Shown here: positions 1 to 10,984 of the stretch, in pieces | Position numbering within the stretch: the stretch's first letter is position 1 | How the letters are laid out: each line of letters opens with the position of its first letter | Assembly: GCF_000182565.1 (NCBI RefSeq) | Contig: NW_015971537.1 | Location: 709,961 to 773,960, forward strand | From: Spizellomyces punctatus DAOM BR117 | Taxonomy: Eukaryota; Chytridiomycota; Chytridiomycetes; Spizellomycetales; Spizellomycetaceae | Reading direction: 5' to 3' | Length of the DNA: 64,000 nucleotides | The notes under the pieces: model-generated | Told to the model about the DNA's origin: nothing | The model's database searches: none | What the model saw: the letters and a program-made list of their open reading frames with translations, nothing else | Position numbers and translations under genes: made by a program

Positions 1-871
1 TTCCAACTATACTAAAAACATTAGCGCAAAATGATGCTATTTGTAATGTACTGATATCTTACTTTGAGTTCTTTACTTGATGCAATTAGTTGTGGCTCGA
101 GCATATCGGCCTTGTGCCGTCGAATCTCGTCAATATCGTCCATGAGTTGCCGTTTCTTTTCTTGTGATTCCGAAATGTCGAGTGTAAGCCGTGATTCACG
201 CTCTTGGGCGAGTTTGACTTCATTTTCGGCCTACCCCAACCAAAAAAACGACACTTAATACCAAAAAAAAAAAATCCACGCCAACAAATCAAACTAGAAA
301 ACACCCACTTTGAGTAACTCCCTCTTCAGCTCCCCAATCTCTGTATTCTCCGTAAACTGCTTACTAGCCGTCCGATCAATCTCCAATCTCTGCTTTTGTA
401 CATCCCCCGCAACATCCTTGACACGCTTAATCAGTGATTTCTCATACTCGGCACACGAAAGGAGAAAAGCATGAAGAGAGCGCATACGAGACTCTAACTG
501 CGTAATCCTATAAAACATAACATTAGGAAAAACGTTAAAAGCACAAAAGGTGTATGTATTATATTTGGTTCTTACATGGACTCAGGTGCCTTCCCACGAA
601 GACTTTCCAAAAACTTGAATCCGGGTGAGAATTCTAGGTTGAATAAACCGCCCAGGTAGAATTCCTCATCATTTTCGTCGAGCTCTACTGTGCTTGGACG
701 AGTTTGGGGGCGACGACGCATATCTTGGGTTGAAGGGGCTGGGTTCATAGAGACTAGATGTGTTTTTTGTTAGGATTTTGGTGTTGTGTGTGAGGTGTGA
801 TGGTGCGGGGAGGTGTTGTTACCTGGTGTCCCCTCGGTGGCGGACGGGTTCTCGTCGGGGTGATCTGCCAT
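1..871 (-). CDS. Coiled-coil protein, possible CCDC146/MBO2-type flagellar protein (partial, 3' end off window)
   Basis: Four exons can be followed on the minus strand. The first (871-823, starting at the ATG at 871) is joined by an intron with a CTAAC branch sequence to a second exon at 753. Further exons lie at about 580-750, 300-512 and 60-224, and the gene leaves the window at its 3' side. After an acidic, proline-rich N-terminus (about 70 residues) the product is almost continuous charged heptad-like coiled coil. The order and spacing of segments (a short helix, then EI.LKRELLK, then an ERE-rich helix) reminded me of the N-terminal part of CCDC146/MBO2, a centriolar/axonemal protein. That assignment is an inference from pattern only; coiled coils resemble each other by chance. 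The coding nature is well supported because all four exons stay in frame across plausible GT-AG introns. Confidence 0.55.
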
Positions 872-1308
872 CGTCGTGTGCGCGTGTGTATATATGTGTG
901 TGGTGTTGAATGCGGGGATTGGATGTAGAGATGTAGGCGGTTGAGCTGGTATCCGCCAGAAATAATCTGGGGGTTGTGTGTGTGCTGTTACGCTGCGCGG
1001 TTCAGGATCTGATCAGGTTCGGAGAATACATCTGGTATGCATTGCGTGTTGCATGTGTTGGCTTTAATCATTTGTGATTTAAGTAACCCATTTGTATCAT
1101 GTCTTGTTATCTTTTTCTTTTATTGGAAATGGTGCGAGTGGTTTCCTTGCTGCTCTTGGGGTTTCTGACCTTTAATGAAATGGCTAGTGGAATTTCGGAG
1201 TTGCTGACGTGATGATTACATGATATACTCAAAAGTGATATACCCCATCACAGATCTACAAACTGCGCTCTATATACTGCATCATAAACAACAAAAAGAC
1301 GGTATGTT
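872..1308. other. Intergenic, GT-rich
   Basis: Lies between the 3' end of the F-box/WD40 gene and the start of the coiled-coil gene, so it should hold the promoter of the latter. The part just upstream of the start is rich in TGTG/TATATG on the plus strand. No ORF worth calling. Confidence 0.5.
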
Positions 1309-2550
1309 CTATACCATTCCATCCGCAACACACATGCCCACTCCACCATCAACAGCCCCCACAATCCTCACACAATCCATCGCAAGTGCATAAACAGGGG
1401 ACCGTCTCTCAACCAAAAACACTGACCTAACCAACCCACTCATCCTCGCATCCCATATTCGAACCGTAGCATGCCACGCCGTCCCACTTGAAATCAACCA
1501 CGAACCCCCTGCAACAGAGTACACAGCATAGTCATCCGGATCCTCGAAAACTTGCACACAGGTACGTGTGCGCATGTCCCATGTGCGAACTGTACCATCA
1601 AACGACGCAGATAAAAGTGTATGTGGGTCTATCATGTGTGTATCGTATATACTGCTTTTGTGACCATGTAAATCCGCGAGGGGGGTCAGCGAGGTCGGTG
1701 TCACGGCGTACAGACGGAGCGGTGAATTAGAAGAGGTGGGAAAGAGATGGGAGAATCCTACGGCGAGAAGAGAGGGATGTGATGCGAATGTGGTTGTCCA
1801 AGGTCGGTTGCGGTTAAGATCGGGGATGGGAAATATGGAGCTAGTGTCGGGACTCCAAATACGGAAAGTACCATCAAAACTACATGTTAAAAAACGGGTT
1901 TTGGAGATGGGTGTAAGGGATTTCACTGCAGATGTATGCCCGGTAAGATAACCAAGTGGATAAACCGTTGTCGTCCGTTTTCGTCCGTTTCGTCGAGACT
2001 TGAAGGATTCCATATCCCATATACAGACTCCCCCTTCCGCACCCCCTGTCAAGAGACTCTCACCCATTACCCCACAGCATAGAATCTCCCCTCCATGTCG
2101 TCCCCCGACGCGTACCTGTCGTCCATAATAACCCCCCTCAAACCAAATCCCTTCAACCCACTGTCCTTTAGTCCAAATTAGTCTCTCGCCCGACATTACG
2201 ATTGTAGGCATGTACACGCGTCCCCACGGTCCTTCCACCCACGCACATCGCACCTCGCCAGAATGCCATCGTTTCATGACATTATGCATGAACTCCAGGC
2301 GAGCTAGCCAAGAAGGAGGCGTTGTGGGCCATGTCTGGAGGGTGTAGGACGAGCGAGACCAGCACTGGGCCCATCCGTGGGTGGTGACAAGGGTGTGGTG
2401 ATGGTGGGAGGTACGGGATAGGCGGGAGATGGAGGTGAGGGGGAGGTGGGTGAGGATCTGGAGGTAGAGTTCGGTAGGGAGGCTTTGGAGTGTGGGCGGG
2501 TCCTTGTTTTTGTGATGGGACATTGTCATGTTGGTAATGACAGGGTCCAT
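1309..2550 (-). CDS. F-box and WD40 repeat protein
   Basis: Single open frame of 413 codons. The first in-frame ATG is at 2550; the frame is open further upstream but has only a GTG there. An F-box follows the start (LPTELYLQILTHLPL, about residues 22-60). WD40 blades follow, with clear GH...[FI]W/D endings: a GHTSAVKSL...FRIWSPD repeat, a GHKSSIYD...VRTWDMRT repeat and a last VRIWDAR strand. This is the usual layout of an SCF ubiquitin-ligase substrate receptor: the F-box binds Skp1 and the propeller selects the target. The substrate cannot be read from sequence. The protein is short for the class, with about four or five recognisable blades, the others being diverged. No introns are needed. 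It sits 3' of the P450 gene on the same strand. Confidence 0.8.
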   Translation of the reverse strand: MDPVITNMTMSHHKNKDPPTLQSLPTELYLQILTHLPLTSISRLSRTSHHHHTLVTTHGWAQCWSRSSYTLQTWPTTPPSWLARLEFMHNVMKRWHSGEVRCAWVEGPWGRVYMPTIVMSGERLIWTKGQWVEGIWFEGGYYGRQVRVGGRHGGEILCCGVMGESLLTGGAEGGVCIWDMESFKSRRNGRKRTTTVYPLGYLTGHTSAVKSLTPISKTRFLTCSFDGTFRIWSPDTSSIFPIPDLNRNRPWTTTFASHPSLLAVGFSHLFPTSSNSPLRLYAVTPTSLTPLADLHGHKSSIYDTHMIDPHTLLSASFDGTVRTWDMRTRTCVQVFEDPDDYAVYSVAGGSWLISSGTAWHATVRIWDARMSGLVRSVFLVERRSPVYALAMDCVRIVGAVDGGVGMCVADGMV

Positions 2551-2848
2551 AACCAGTTGAACAGTTGGCAGTGGTGGTGGGTAAGCGATCACGGCACAGT
2601 CATCATAGTGGTTGCTATCATCGGTTGCTGGGCTCGGTCTGGAGTTGATCTCGTCAATGGATCTTTACGTACCGACCAACACTTGAGCCTGCGATGCATC
2701 GATCAAAGTCCATGTATCGACGAGAGTATGATTCAATGACAATGTGTGCTATTGAGCGCATGCGTATAAGGGCAACGACAGGAATGATATTCACAACACA
2801 CAAATGGTATTCAAAAAGCAAGACAAAACCAAAATGATCAACATATCT

Positions 2849-4888
2849 TTACTTTCGCTCCTTGAACACAATCCTCACCCCATTCTCAGACCTCAACACA
2901 AACCGAAACAATGGCTTCGGCTCAAACCCTTTCTCCTCAACCAATTCAAACCTCTTGAGCACACGCGCAGTAACAGTTTTGAGTTCCCCCATGGCAAAAT
3001 TCTGTCCAATACAGTTACGCGGGCCAGCACTAAATGGGACAAAAGCGTACGGATCGCGACCGGCGCTGTTTTCAGGTGTGAAACGGTATGGGTCGAATTC
3101 GGATGGGTTAGGCCACAGGGTGGGGTCGTGGTGGAGGGCGTAGATGAACATGTCACATTGGCCGCCCTCTGGGACGGGGATGCTGGAGGGGAGGGTGGGA
3201 GTGTTTGGGATTTGAAAGGTGGCGGGGAGGCGACGGGAGATGAGGGGGACTGGCGGATACATTCTAAATAAACAGACAGACAGAGATGTGAGAGGCTAGT
3301 ACGTCAAACACAAATGTTGCTGTTGCTGGTGGTAATCTGCGATAGATATTCGAAAATTGGGTACCCACCTTAAACACTCTTTCACAAACATGGTCGTGAA
3401 AGGCAACTTGCCCAACTCATCATGCTCCAACTCGGTTTTCCCATCCAAGACACCATCCACCTCCTTTCTAGCCAATTCTTGGAACTCGGGGTACTTTGCA
3501 AGCGCATACATGATCCAAACCAATCCAGACGCCGTGGTATCATGCCCTTCAAATAGAAATGTATTCACTTCATCCAAAATGTCCTGTTCGGGGAGAGGTG
3601 CACCCGTCTCATCTCGGGAGAGGAGAAGAATGTCCAAAAAGTCGGGATAGCGTTTTGTTGTGGTTATTGTGTCGTCTTTTTCAGAGGGTGCAAGGAGTTC
3701 TTCGATCGTCGATGATTTTGCGTCGGCTAGCTCTGCGCGGCGTTTGGCAATGACGGATTTGGCGGTACCGTGAATAACGGATAAAGCGGCTTTGGTCTCC
3801 CGGGCGTTACCACTAAACTGCCAGATCCAATCCGAGTACAACCAAGGTGCTTTGACGCGGTCCATGAAGAGGTCAAAGTAGCGGTACAGAGCGGTAATGT
3901 AGGGGTTGTTGGGAGTGGTTTGGCAGGCAGTTTCGTGAGAAAAGGCACAGCGGAGGATCACGTCGAGAGTGAGGAGGGAGACGTCGGCAAATAAATCGAC
4001 GGTAGTACCGTCTTTAGCGGGTTGAGACATTTTGTCGAGAAAGACGTCTGTGCACTGGTTTGTGACCTTTTGGTAGCCTTTGAGAATCTGTTGGTACGAG
4101 GGGTGAGTCAATGTTGTGAGTCGCAGGATAGTCCATTCAAGAGACTGTGGTGAGCATAGTCTGTTGAAGAGACTCAACGACAGTTAAAGTGCGACCCCAC
4201 TTCATGTGCTATCCACTGGCCATAGCTCGATGTCACCCCCTCTCCCACTATGGTTCTATCAACTTGGAAAACCTTTGTGCTATCGCATCTTTGTTTTTAT
4301 GTCCCTCGGCCATCCTCGCCATAGCTCACTGTCACTCTCGTCTCCACGACGAGCGTTAGCGAGTCGTGTCCCTAACCCCAACTCGAACCCGAATCCAAGC
4401 CCAAATCCAAATCCTACACCAAACTGTAACCCACCTCATAGTGAAAAGCGGGGGTCAAGAGCCTCCTCCTCTTGTGCCACTTTTTGCCAGAGCTATGGAG
4501 GAGACCGTCACCAAGCCAATTGCGAAAGAGGTCATAGGTAAACGGTTTTCCTTCGGTCGAGCGCAGGACGGGTTTGATCGTGTCTGAATGGGTGACGACA
4601 GCAGACCAAGTCGGGCCCCACCACTAATAAAAAGATTTAATAAAAAAAAAGTAAAGGGGAGAATGAGAGAATACAACTCACAGCAATGTGCACTTTAGGA
4701 AACTTTCTGGCAAGGTCGAGCATGGCAGGGACCTGTTTTGGAGTCATAATGTGAGTCTGACGAAGTGTGCCAAACAACCATTCTGGACGGGGGGATGGAA
4801 TGGGGGCCGGAATGGAGGCATAATCGAATTTCTTGTAGATCCAAAAGCCCAATGCGAGGGCGAGTGCCAGGGCAATGCCAGCAATCAT
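2849..4888 (-). CDS. Cytochrome P450, CYP4-like
   Basis: Four exons: 4888-4682, 4623-4435, 4087-3369 and 3263-2849, giving 509 residues with all phases consistent. The first exon starts at an ATG followed by a hydrophobic stretch (IAGIALALALALGFWIY), an N-terminal membrane anchor as in microsomal P450s. Hallmarks are all present: the WxxxRRLLTPAFH helix-C region, the I-helix oxygen motif EGHDTTASG, the K-helix E-x-x-R (ECLR, split by the third intron) and the heme loop FSAGPRNCIGQNFAM with the axial Cys. EGHDTTASG and the FSAGPRNCIG loop are typical of CYP4-type fatty acid omega-hydroxylases, so the likely reaction is hydroxylation of a fatty acid or similar lipid at the ER. Donors of introns 2 and 3 are GTGGGT. 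Intron 2 (4434-4088) is unusually long and contains a degenerate C-rich repeat. Confidence 0.9.
4364..4434. repeat. Degenerate C-rich hexamer-like repeat inside P450 intron
   Basis: The plus strand reads through irregular copies of an AACCCN/CCAAAT-type hexamer (for example CCCTAACCCCAACTCGAACC followed by CCAAATCCAAATCC). It lies within the second P450 intron, close to its donor. It looks like a decayed telomere-like or simple satellite; the copy structure is too loose for a firm unit. Confidence 0.5.
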
Positions 4889-5829
4889 GATGAAAAACAC
4901 AAAGAAAAAAAAAAATGAGGGAAATGCAAGAGTCCGTGTCGCGACTCGTGAGCAGGAGGACGAGGAGGAGGGCGTTAAGAAAGCAACAAGTAAATAAATC
5001 AAAGAACGAGGGCTGAAGACCCCTCCAAACCGGACATCCGAACCGAAAGAGTACGACTGTAATACAATGTAACGATCCATATCACGGCGGAACAAATAAA
5101 AAATGAATGGTCAATATTTAATAAGAATGGGGAATATTGCACAATTTCACGGCTGTAAAAGGATAACAAAACGTTCCATTTCGAGTATAGTTCCAATTCA
5201 AAAAACAATGGGGGAAGAATAAACAAAAATATAAGGCTAGTTTGTTCAAAGTGTGAAAGGTGTGATTAACGAACACGTGTTCAGTCGCTCTCATGTGACT
5301 TGTCAACTGTATTCTAAAGCAGATCAACTAGTGTGAAATGAGTGCATGGATGAAAATGTATGAAATGATCGAGTAAATGCTCTCTGAGAAGGCATGAATG
5401 AGTGTGTGTACGAAACGAAAACAAGAGGAGGCTACTGTCTTGTCTCTCGTCCGTTCTTTGCACTCGCAAACCGATCTCAACCACTGACTGACTGACAAAG
5501 TCATAGCAAAGTAAACAGAAAGATATAGCAACGTGTACAGAATTCTACCACTATTACATGAGTGGCAATATAATGTAATAGCCATTTATGTATAGTTCAA
5601 ACCAAACTGCTGAGCTTGTCTGGTGAACTCATCCCCGCGGGATATCTCATAAAGGGAGACATTTGCACGTGATAAAAGCTCATGCAGCAAGGATCCAGCA
5701 AGCATCCAAGTTTTAATTGGCCATGTCATGTCCTGTAATTTGGGTTTTTAAAAATTCCAATATATTGACAGATGCCTACATCAGATTCAAACTTATGGAC
5801 ATATATCTCTGGAATGTTCGTAACAGTCC
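4889..5829. other. Intergenic, AT-rich, P450 upstream region
   Basis: About 940 bp between the 3' end of the MACPF-peptidase gene and the start of the P450 gene, both on the minus strand. It should contain the P450 promoter. I see no further gene; the ORFs present are short and of unlikely composition. Confidence 0.5.
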
Positions 5830-8760
5830 TCATCTCTTTGGAACAAAGACCCCATTGTAACAACCAATCATCCGATAACCTCCAGGTCGACTAAAGTTGT
5901 CCCACGTAATATCCTGCGCTGTGGGTACAACATCCGCAGAGTCCCAAACGGTGAGCACGGAATTCCTTGCCTGGTAAACCATCGTTGAAGTGATGACTGC
6001 GTGGTACCAGGTGCGGGTCCCTTGGACCATTTCAAGCGTTTGAGCAAAAGGCTGCCCTCTAGCAAACACATCTGCTTGGGTCGCCGCCCTATCAGGGTTC
6101 GCAGCGACATATTTCAAATTGTAAACTTTTTCAAGTGCGACGTCGATCACCTTGGGCTTATTGTCGAGTTTTCCGAAAACTGCAGTCACAATCTCTTGTT
6201 GCGTGTAAGCTGCCAATCCCAAAGCTCTCGCAATCGACTGGCATACAACGGCCCAACACCATTGAGTTCTTTCTTGTCCTTCCGTCATGTTGAAATTGTT
6301 GATGCTGTAGGTGCCATACGAAACCTGCAAAAATAATGGACAGTGTTACTTGAACTTGGACGTTATTTTTTTTTTTTTATTTTATTGTATTTTTTTCGCA
6401 GCCTTTATACCTCTGGTGTTCCAGGCTGATATGGGTGGTCGGGATTCGGTTTCAGGCCCGGCGGTTGAGAGCTTACGATGTCAAGAAAGGTGGTCAGCGC
6501 CTTCGCCATATCCGTTCTACCAACTAGTTGTGTACTCCTGTATGGAAACACATGGCTCAAGGATACAAAGTAATCTTTTGTCATGAGACAAAGTAAAAAT
6601 AAATTAATTTTAATCGGAATGGAGGAGCTCTCCGATGGTCCTTTTACCTTTGTCCTTGTTGACAAGATTTTTCAACCAGATCACACAAACACCCATGACC
6701 AAGACTAGACGGAACTCGAATCGATCGCGTTGTCGCAAACCGCTCTGCACGAGTGCATGCATGGTGTCTGCCATGCCACCAAACCAGGTCACAACATCTT
6801 CGTACTTTTTCGTATCAGCTCGATATTGAACCTTGATCGAGAGGTGTTAAGAGTGGTGACGCCAAATAGGAGCGGTACAACAAAAAGGGAACTATACCAG
6901 AGTCAAAATGTTGTCACCACCGTTGGCATACAATCTCGCAAACCCACAGCGATTCTCAACCTTTTGAAAGTCGTTGGTGGTGTGCACCTCGAACGCGGGG
7001 CTAGTTGCATGATGTAACTTGTCCCGCTTCAGAATGGAATCAGGTAACAGGTTTTTATCGATATCGTTAGGCAGACTTCCAAACTTTAGGGGAGTGGTGA
7101 TATCCTGGCCTTCATCGGGAAGCTCATCATGAGAATACGTAAGGTTGCTGGAAAAGTCTCTGGAAGCGACGTCCTGAACGAACACCACCGCCGACTTTTT
7201 GAGCACGTAGACATCACGCTGAGGGGGAGAATGATTCTTCGCGGAGGCGAAGTACGGGGAGATGGAGGGATCAAGTGCAGCGATCGTCTGCTCGCGAGGA
7301 ATAATATTCCAGACCGATCCGTCATCAGAGGCGTGCGTACCAGTGTCATCCCATACTTTGGATCCAATCTGGGCCGGGGTTAAGCATTTAATGTTGACTG
7401 CTTTGATACCATTAGCTTCGGCAGCAGAGGGCGGATTCTGGTCACCGACGTCTCCACGGAAGAAATCGCCCAAGACGGCGTAATCGACAGGGTTACTGGC
7501 CAGTCCTCGCCAAAGGTTATAATTTCCAGATTTGCCAGACCCATGATCATCCCAGACACGCTGCCAACTGGCGACATCCGCCAGCGCACCAGAGTTGGGG
7601 ACAATCTCTTGAACAACAACCGTCCGTCCCGATGGGGTGTTGTAGTTGGGAAAGGCAATTTGGCCTAAGCTGTACCAGCCACCACCAATATCCGCCTGGC
7701 AGACGCTCAGGTCCGAACGTGACCCGCTACCACGGTCAGTATACTGAATGTAAGAAAGTGGAACAACCTTTGCCCGAAGGTAAGGTCCACTATCGACAAC
7801 GTAATGTTCCTGGTATTTTTCGCAGTACTCAGCAAAGGCCTTGTGAAGAGCGTCACTCCTGGCAGGAGTAGAAGCCAAACCCCAAATCGGTTGTAAACTG
7901 TTGAAATCCAGGAAATCCACAAACGCAATATAGTCAATGACACTCTTGGCCCAATCATTAGCGTGTTCAGGGAACGAATCGCCTCCGAGGCCGGGACTCC
8001 CACCCGTCGTACGCAAATGAGTGGTACTATTCTCATTAAAGGACCGAATGTCATTACGAAACTTAAGTTCTTCTTCCGCAGAGATACTTCCAGTGAGCGC
8101 CTTGTAAGAAGCCTTGGCAACGATATCAAGACTAAACTTTGAACTGAAATCGAACTTGTTGGTGCTCGATGTGTAGACTGCACGTCCACCCATCACCAAA
8201 CTGGCCACATAGTGTGTGCCATAGGTATTGAACAACTGGAACGGATCCATGTTATCAATGTCGGTCTGGACTTTGGGATCCACGAGTTTGGATGCAGTCG
8301 AACTCGGAGGTAATTGCAAGGTATAAAGATCGACATTATATTGTACTTTGCTGAACGACATTTGCGAATTCTCAGCCGTAGATTGTCCGAAATCGCTCTC
8401 AATAGACCCCGAAAAGAAGTTATACTCCCCCTCGATTTTCGTCCTAGAGTTCACTTGGGACACAAACTCTTTAATCGACGTTCCAGATGCCGTCCAAAAC
8501 TGAGTTCCAATGGCAGGATGCTCGGTGATCAATTTCGGTTTCGAGAACAAGTAGCCTCGTGCTATTTCCACTTGTTCAAATCCATCCTTGTCCAATTGGA
8601 ACAGCCTGGCACCGCAGCTTGTAGCATCTGCGTAAAAGCCTCGAAGGACGTTATATCCACAGCCAACAAAATCCGAGCCGGGGAGAATGGTGAGCGGATC
8701 ATCGTCAGGTAACTTTATGGGAATGCGTGGGCGTTTGGTCGGGTCTGATTGTCCCGTCAT
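5830..8760 (-). CDS. MACPF domain - VPS62-like domain - papain-like cysteine peptidase fusion
   Basis: Exons 8760-6898, 6831-6648, 6574-6411 and 6324-5830 give 901 residues with consistent phases and introns of 66-86 nt. Start: the ATG at 8760; the frame upstream has only a GTG. Residues about 40-330 are a MACPF/perforin-like domain, marked by the YGTHYVASLVMGGRAVY signature near residue 180. Residues about 335-525 resemble the VPS62/DUF946 domain (TDRGSGSRSD, GGWYSLGQIAF, LWRGLAS, YAVLGDFF). The last exon encodes a papain-like peptidase: QWCWAVVCQSI gives Cys760, TWYHAVITS gives His845 and TVWDSAD gives Asp865, so the triad looks intact. The QxxWCWA motif is typical of bacterial papain-like (PF12385/C70-type) enzymes. 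No signal peptide is visible. A membrane-acting module joined to a protease suggests a secreted or contact-delivered effector or a defence protein; that is inference. The junction of exons 2 and 3 is the least certain. Confidence 0.75.
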
Positions 8761-8870
8761 TGCGCTGTTTCGTATATTTGCCAAAAGTAAAACTTTCTCT
8801 TTGCTTTGCACAGATATGCAGATCAGGTTTCGCTATACGGAGGGGAATGAATTCCCAGAAACACCCCGCC

Positions 8871-8878
8871 TTTTTATA
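8871..8878 (-). promoter_or_regulatory. TATA box of the MACPF-peptidase gene
   Basis: The minus strand reads TATAAAAA about 112 nt before the ATG at 8760. Similar boxes lie about 100-185 nt before three other starts in this window. Confidence 0.5.
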
Positions 8879-10196
8879 CTGTTTGGAAAACCCCATAGCA
8901 TTCCCCCCAATGGAGAACTTAGAACCACACAAAAACCTCAGAGAACTTCCAATGACAGAACGTGAGTAGACAAGTCGAAAAACGCATTCATCGGCACAAT
9001 TTCGGAAGCAAGGCGGGGGTGGAGACTAATTCCGTTTCCAACTTCCGGGCTGAGCTTAATTACATACATCCCACCAACGAAAACGTGCCATATCCTCCGG
9101 TCCTCCGTTACTCTCAACCACTCACCTCTCTCACATCCCTCTCACCCTTTCAATGATTGTATACAAGCATGGTTCCGATGTCCTCGCATGAGGACATCTG
9201 CCCATGAGGAACGGTTCCGATGTTAATATAGCCCAATACCCATGTTCCCAATTACCTGCCGCTGAGCAAAAGAAAGCCAAGCTCTATTACTAATAGAATA
9301 TCATCTACACTCAGTTGTTCGGGGGCAAGGTACAACTTGCAACACACCTTTATGGGGCGGGGTTCTTTATTGTGGCATTTGATCAGTCGGCTGAGTAGAC
9401 CAAAGCTGTTAAAGCGCGTTCTTCTAAAGTGTTCTCCCCTTGAAAAGGTTGAGGTCCCCGTGGGCATTTCATTTTGCTGCCCTGAAGATTATACAACAAA
9501 TCTGTAAGCATGATAGGGGGTTGTTTGTGGGCGTGGACCATTGAATCGCAAATATTATTCGACGTTAAACAGATAGATTGCCGATGGAGCAATAAGAGCT
9601 GCTTTTACGAACACACGCACATCGCGTGCTGCTTACAAGTACTTTGAACTGCGCCTCTTTGTGTACATAAGCACGACAGGTGGGTCCTACAACCCTCCTT
9701 GTTGTCGACAAAGGAAATGAACAAGCCCACAAACCTTTTGCTGTGTTTCATTTGAAAAGAGGGTAAATCTGCTCCACCCATCGGAACAGATGACTGAATG
9801 CTAGATAGATGGGTTCCCAATGGATTATTTGTCTTGTGTTCAAACGGCAATACCACTCCTTCACTGTTATTTACAGTCACCCTCTGGGGCTACACGGCAA
9901 CCCAGATTGCAACCATGCTTAGAACGTGAGTAGCAGTAACCGAGTGGTACATGCCCCATTATGTACAAAGATTGTAAATGCGTGTTGGTCAATCAAAGAT
10001 CTATTATACTAATAGAAAGCCAGAGAAATACCACACACAAATCCCGATAAAATGCATATATATAAAAAAAGAAAATAGGAGACCCTGGTTTGCACCATGT
10101 TTTGGATCATGTCTCATAGGTCGCACATCGGTAGCAAAAGGGTCCGTAGGCCTAGCGGACGCTTCCAGTGTATCCAGCGCCGCAGTATGTTGTCGA
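8879..10196. other. Intergenic, no gene recognised
   Basis: About 1.3 kb with only short scattered ORFs on both strands. No domain, repeat or RNA gene could be recognised. Confidence 0.5.
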
Positions 10197-10667
10197 TCAG
10201 GTTACGATTGAAACTGCCAGACTACTTTCTCTTCTGCGGCGCTTCCGGACTTGTTCGACATAATCTTCCAAAACCAGCTCCTCTCCTAAGATCTCATGTC
10301 GCTTTCTTACTTGCTTCTTCAGTACGCTCTTGTGCGCGGCCTTGCGTTGGACTTTTTACCAGTACTCATTCCAAGCAATGTCGGTGCCCTTTTTGAATCG
10401 CAGGATTTGGTCCACAATAGCCTTCATCCGCTCACGTTTCTTTTGGCTGCAGAAACGATCTTTTGCAAAGATCTTGTGCAGCATTTCGGCGGAAGCAGTG
10501 AGATCCGTTAGCGCCGCTTCGGGCCCTTGATTCTCACACTTGAACTTTTGTAGATAGTTTTTGGTGGAAAAACTTTGGTTGTAGCTTTGGTTGTAGTGGA
10601 CGATCCTTGCCAGATAGTGCATCTGTGCTGGTCGATTGTTCACTACGCCGGAAGCAGTAGGAAGCAT
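10197..10667 (-). pseudogene. Unrecognised charged ORF, apparently interrupted by a stop
   Basis: From the ATG at 10667 an open frame runs about 103 codons to a TAA near 10354. The same frame then stays open for some 50 more codons with similar Lys/Arg/Glu-rich composition (KAAHKSVLKK, RKRHEILGEE) and ends at 10197. No intron of normal length removes the stop cleanly; the possible GTAAAA donor at the stop has no good matching acceptor. I do not recognise the protein. It may be a decaying gene, a short gene ending at the first stop, or chance. Confidence 0.3.
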
Positions 10668-10748
10668 AGAGGAGAACAACAAAACGGAAAAAGAGCGAGG
10701 TCAGTAAGACTATTCTTATGAAAGGAAAACGGATACAGGAGTAGGGAA

Positions 10749-10838
10749 GCCATGAATCCAGTAGAACGAGACTAACTCCAGAATCCTTCGTGAATCGCAT
10801 CGGAAGCACGAACAGAAACGTAGCGTCAATTTTTCTCA
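10749..10838. repeat. Diverged direct repeat, copy 1
   Basis: About 90 bp starting GCCATGAATCCAGTAGAACG. It matches copy 2 at 10897-10984 with scattered substitutions and small indels; the start-to-start distance is 148 bp. No terminal inverted repeats were seen. Confidence 0.7.
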
Positions 10839-10896
10839 CAATATGGAGAGGTGCCGTGAAAAATAGCACATCGAAACGACGAGGATACGACATGAT

Positions 10897-10984
10897 GCCA
10901 TGAACCCAGTAGTACGAGACTAACTCCAGATTCCATCGTGAATCGCTTTGGAACCACGACGGAAACGGAGCGTCGATTTTTCTC
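10897..10984. repeat. Diverged direct repeat, copy 2
   Basis: Second copy of the 10749-10838 unit (starts GCCATGAACCCAGTAGTACG, ends CGTCGATTTTTCTC). The two copies bracket about 58 bp of unrelated DNA. They look like an old local duplication or remnants of a repeat family. Confidence 0.7.

Noticed and set aside
6411-6574. Frame break between exons 2 and 3 of the MACPF-peptidase gene
   Set aside because: The acceptor nearest the CAG at 6532 does not keep frame, but the AAAG acceptor at 6575 does, gives a 73-nt intron and makes the whole model an exact codon multiple.
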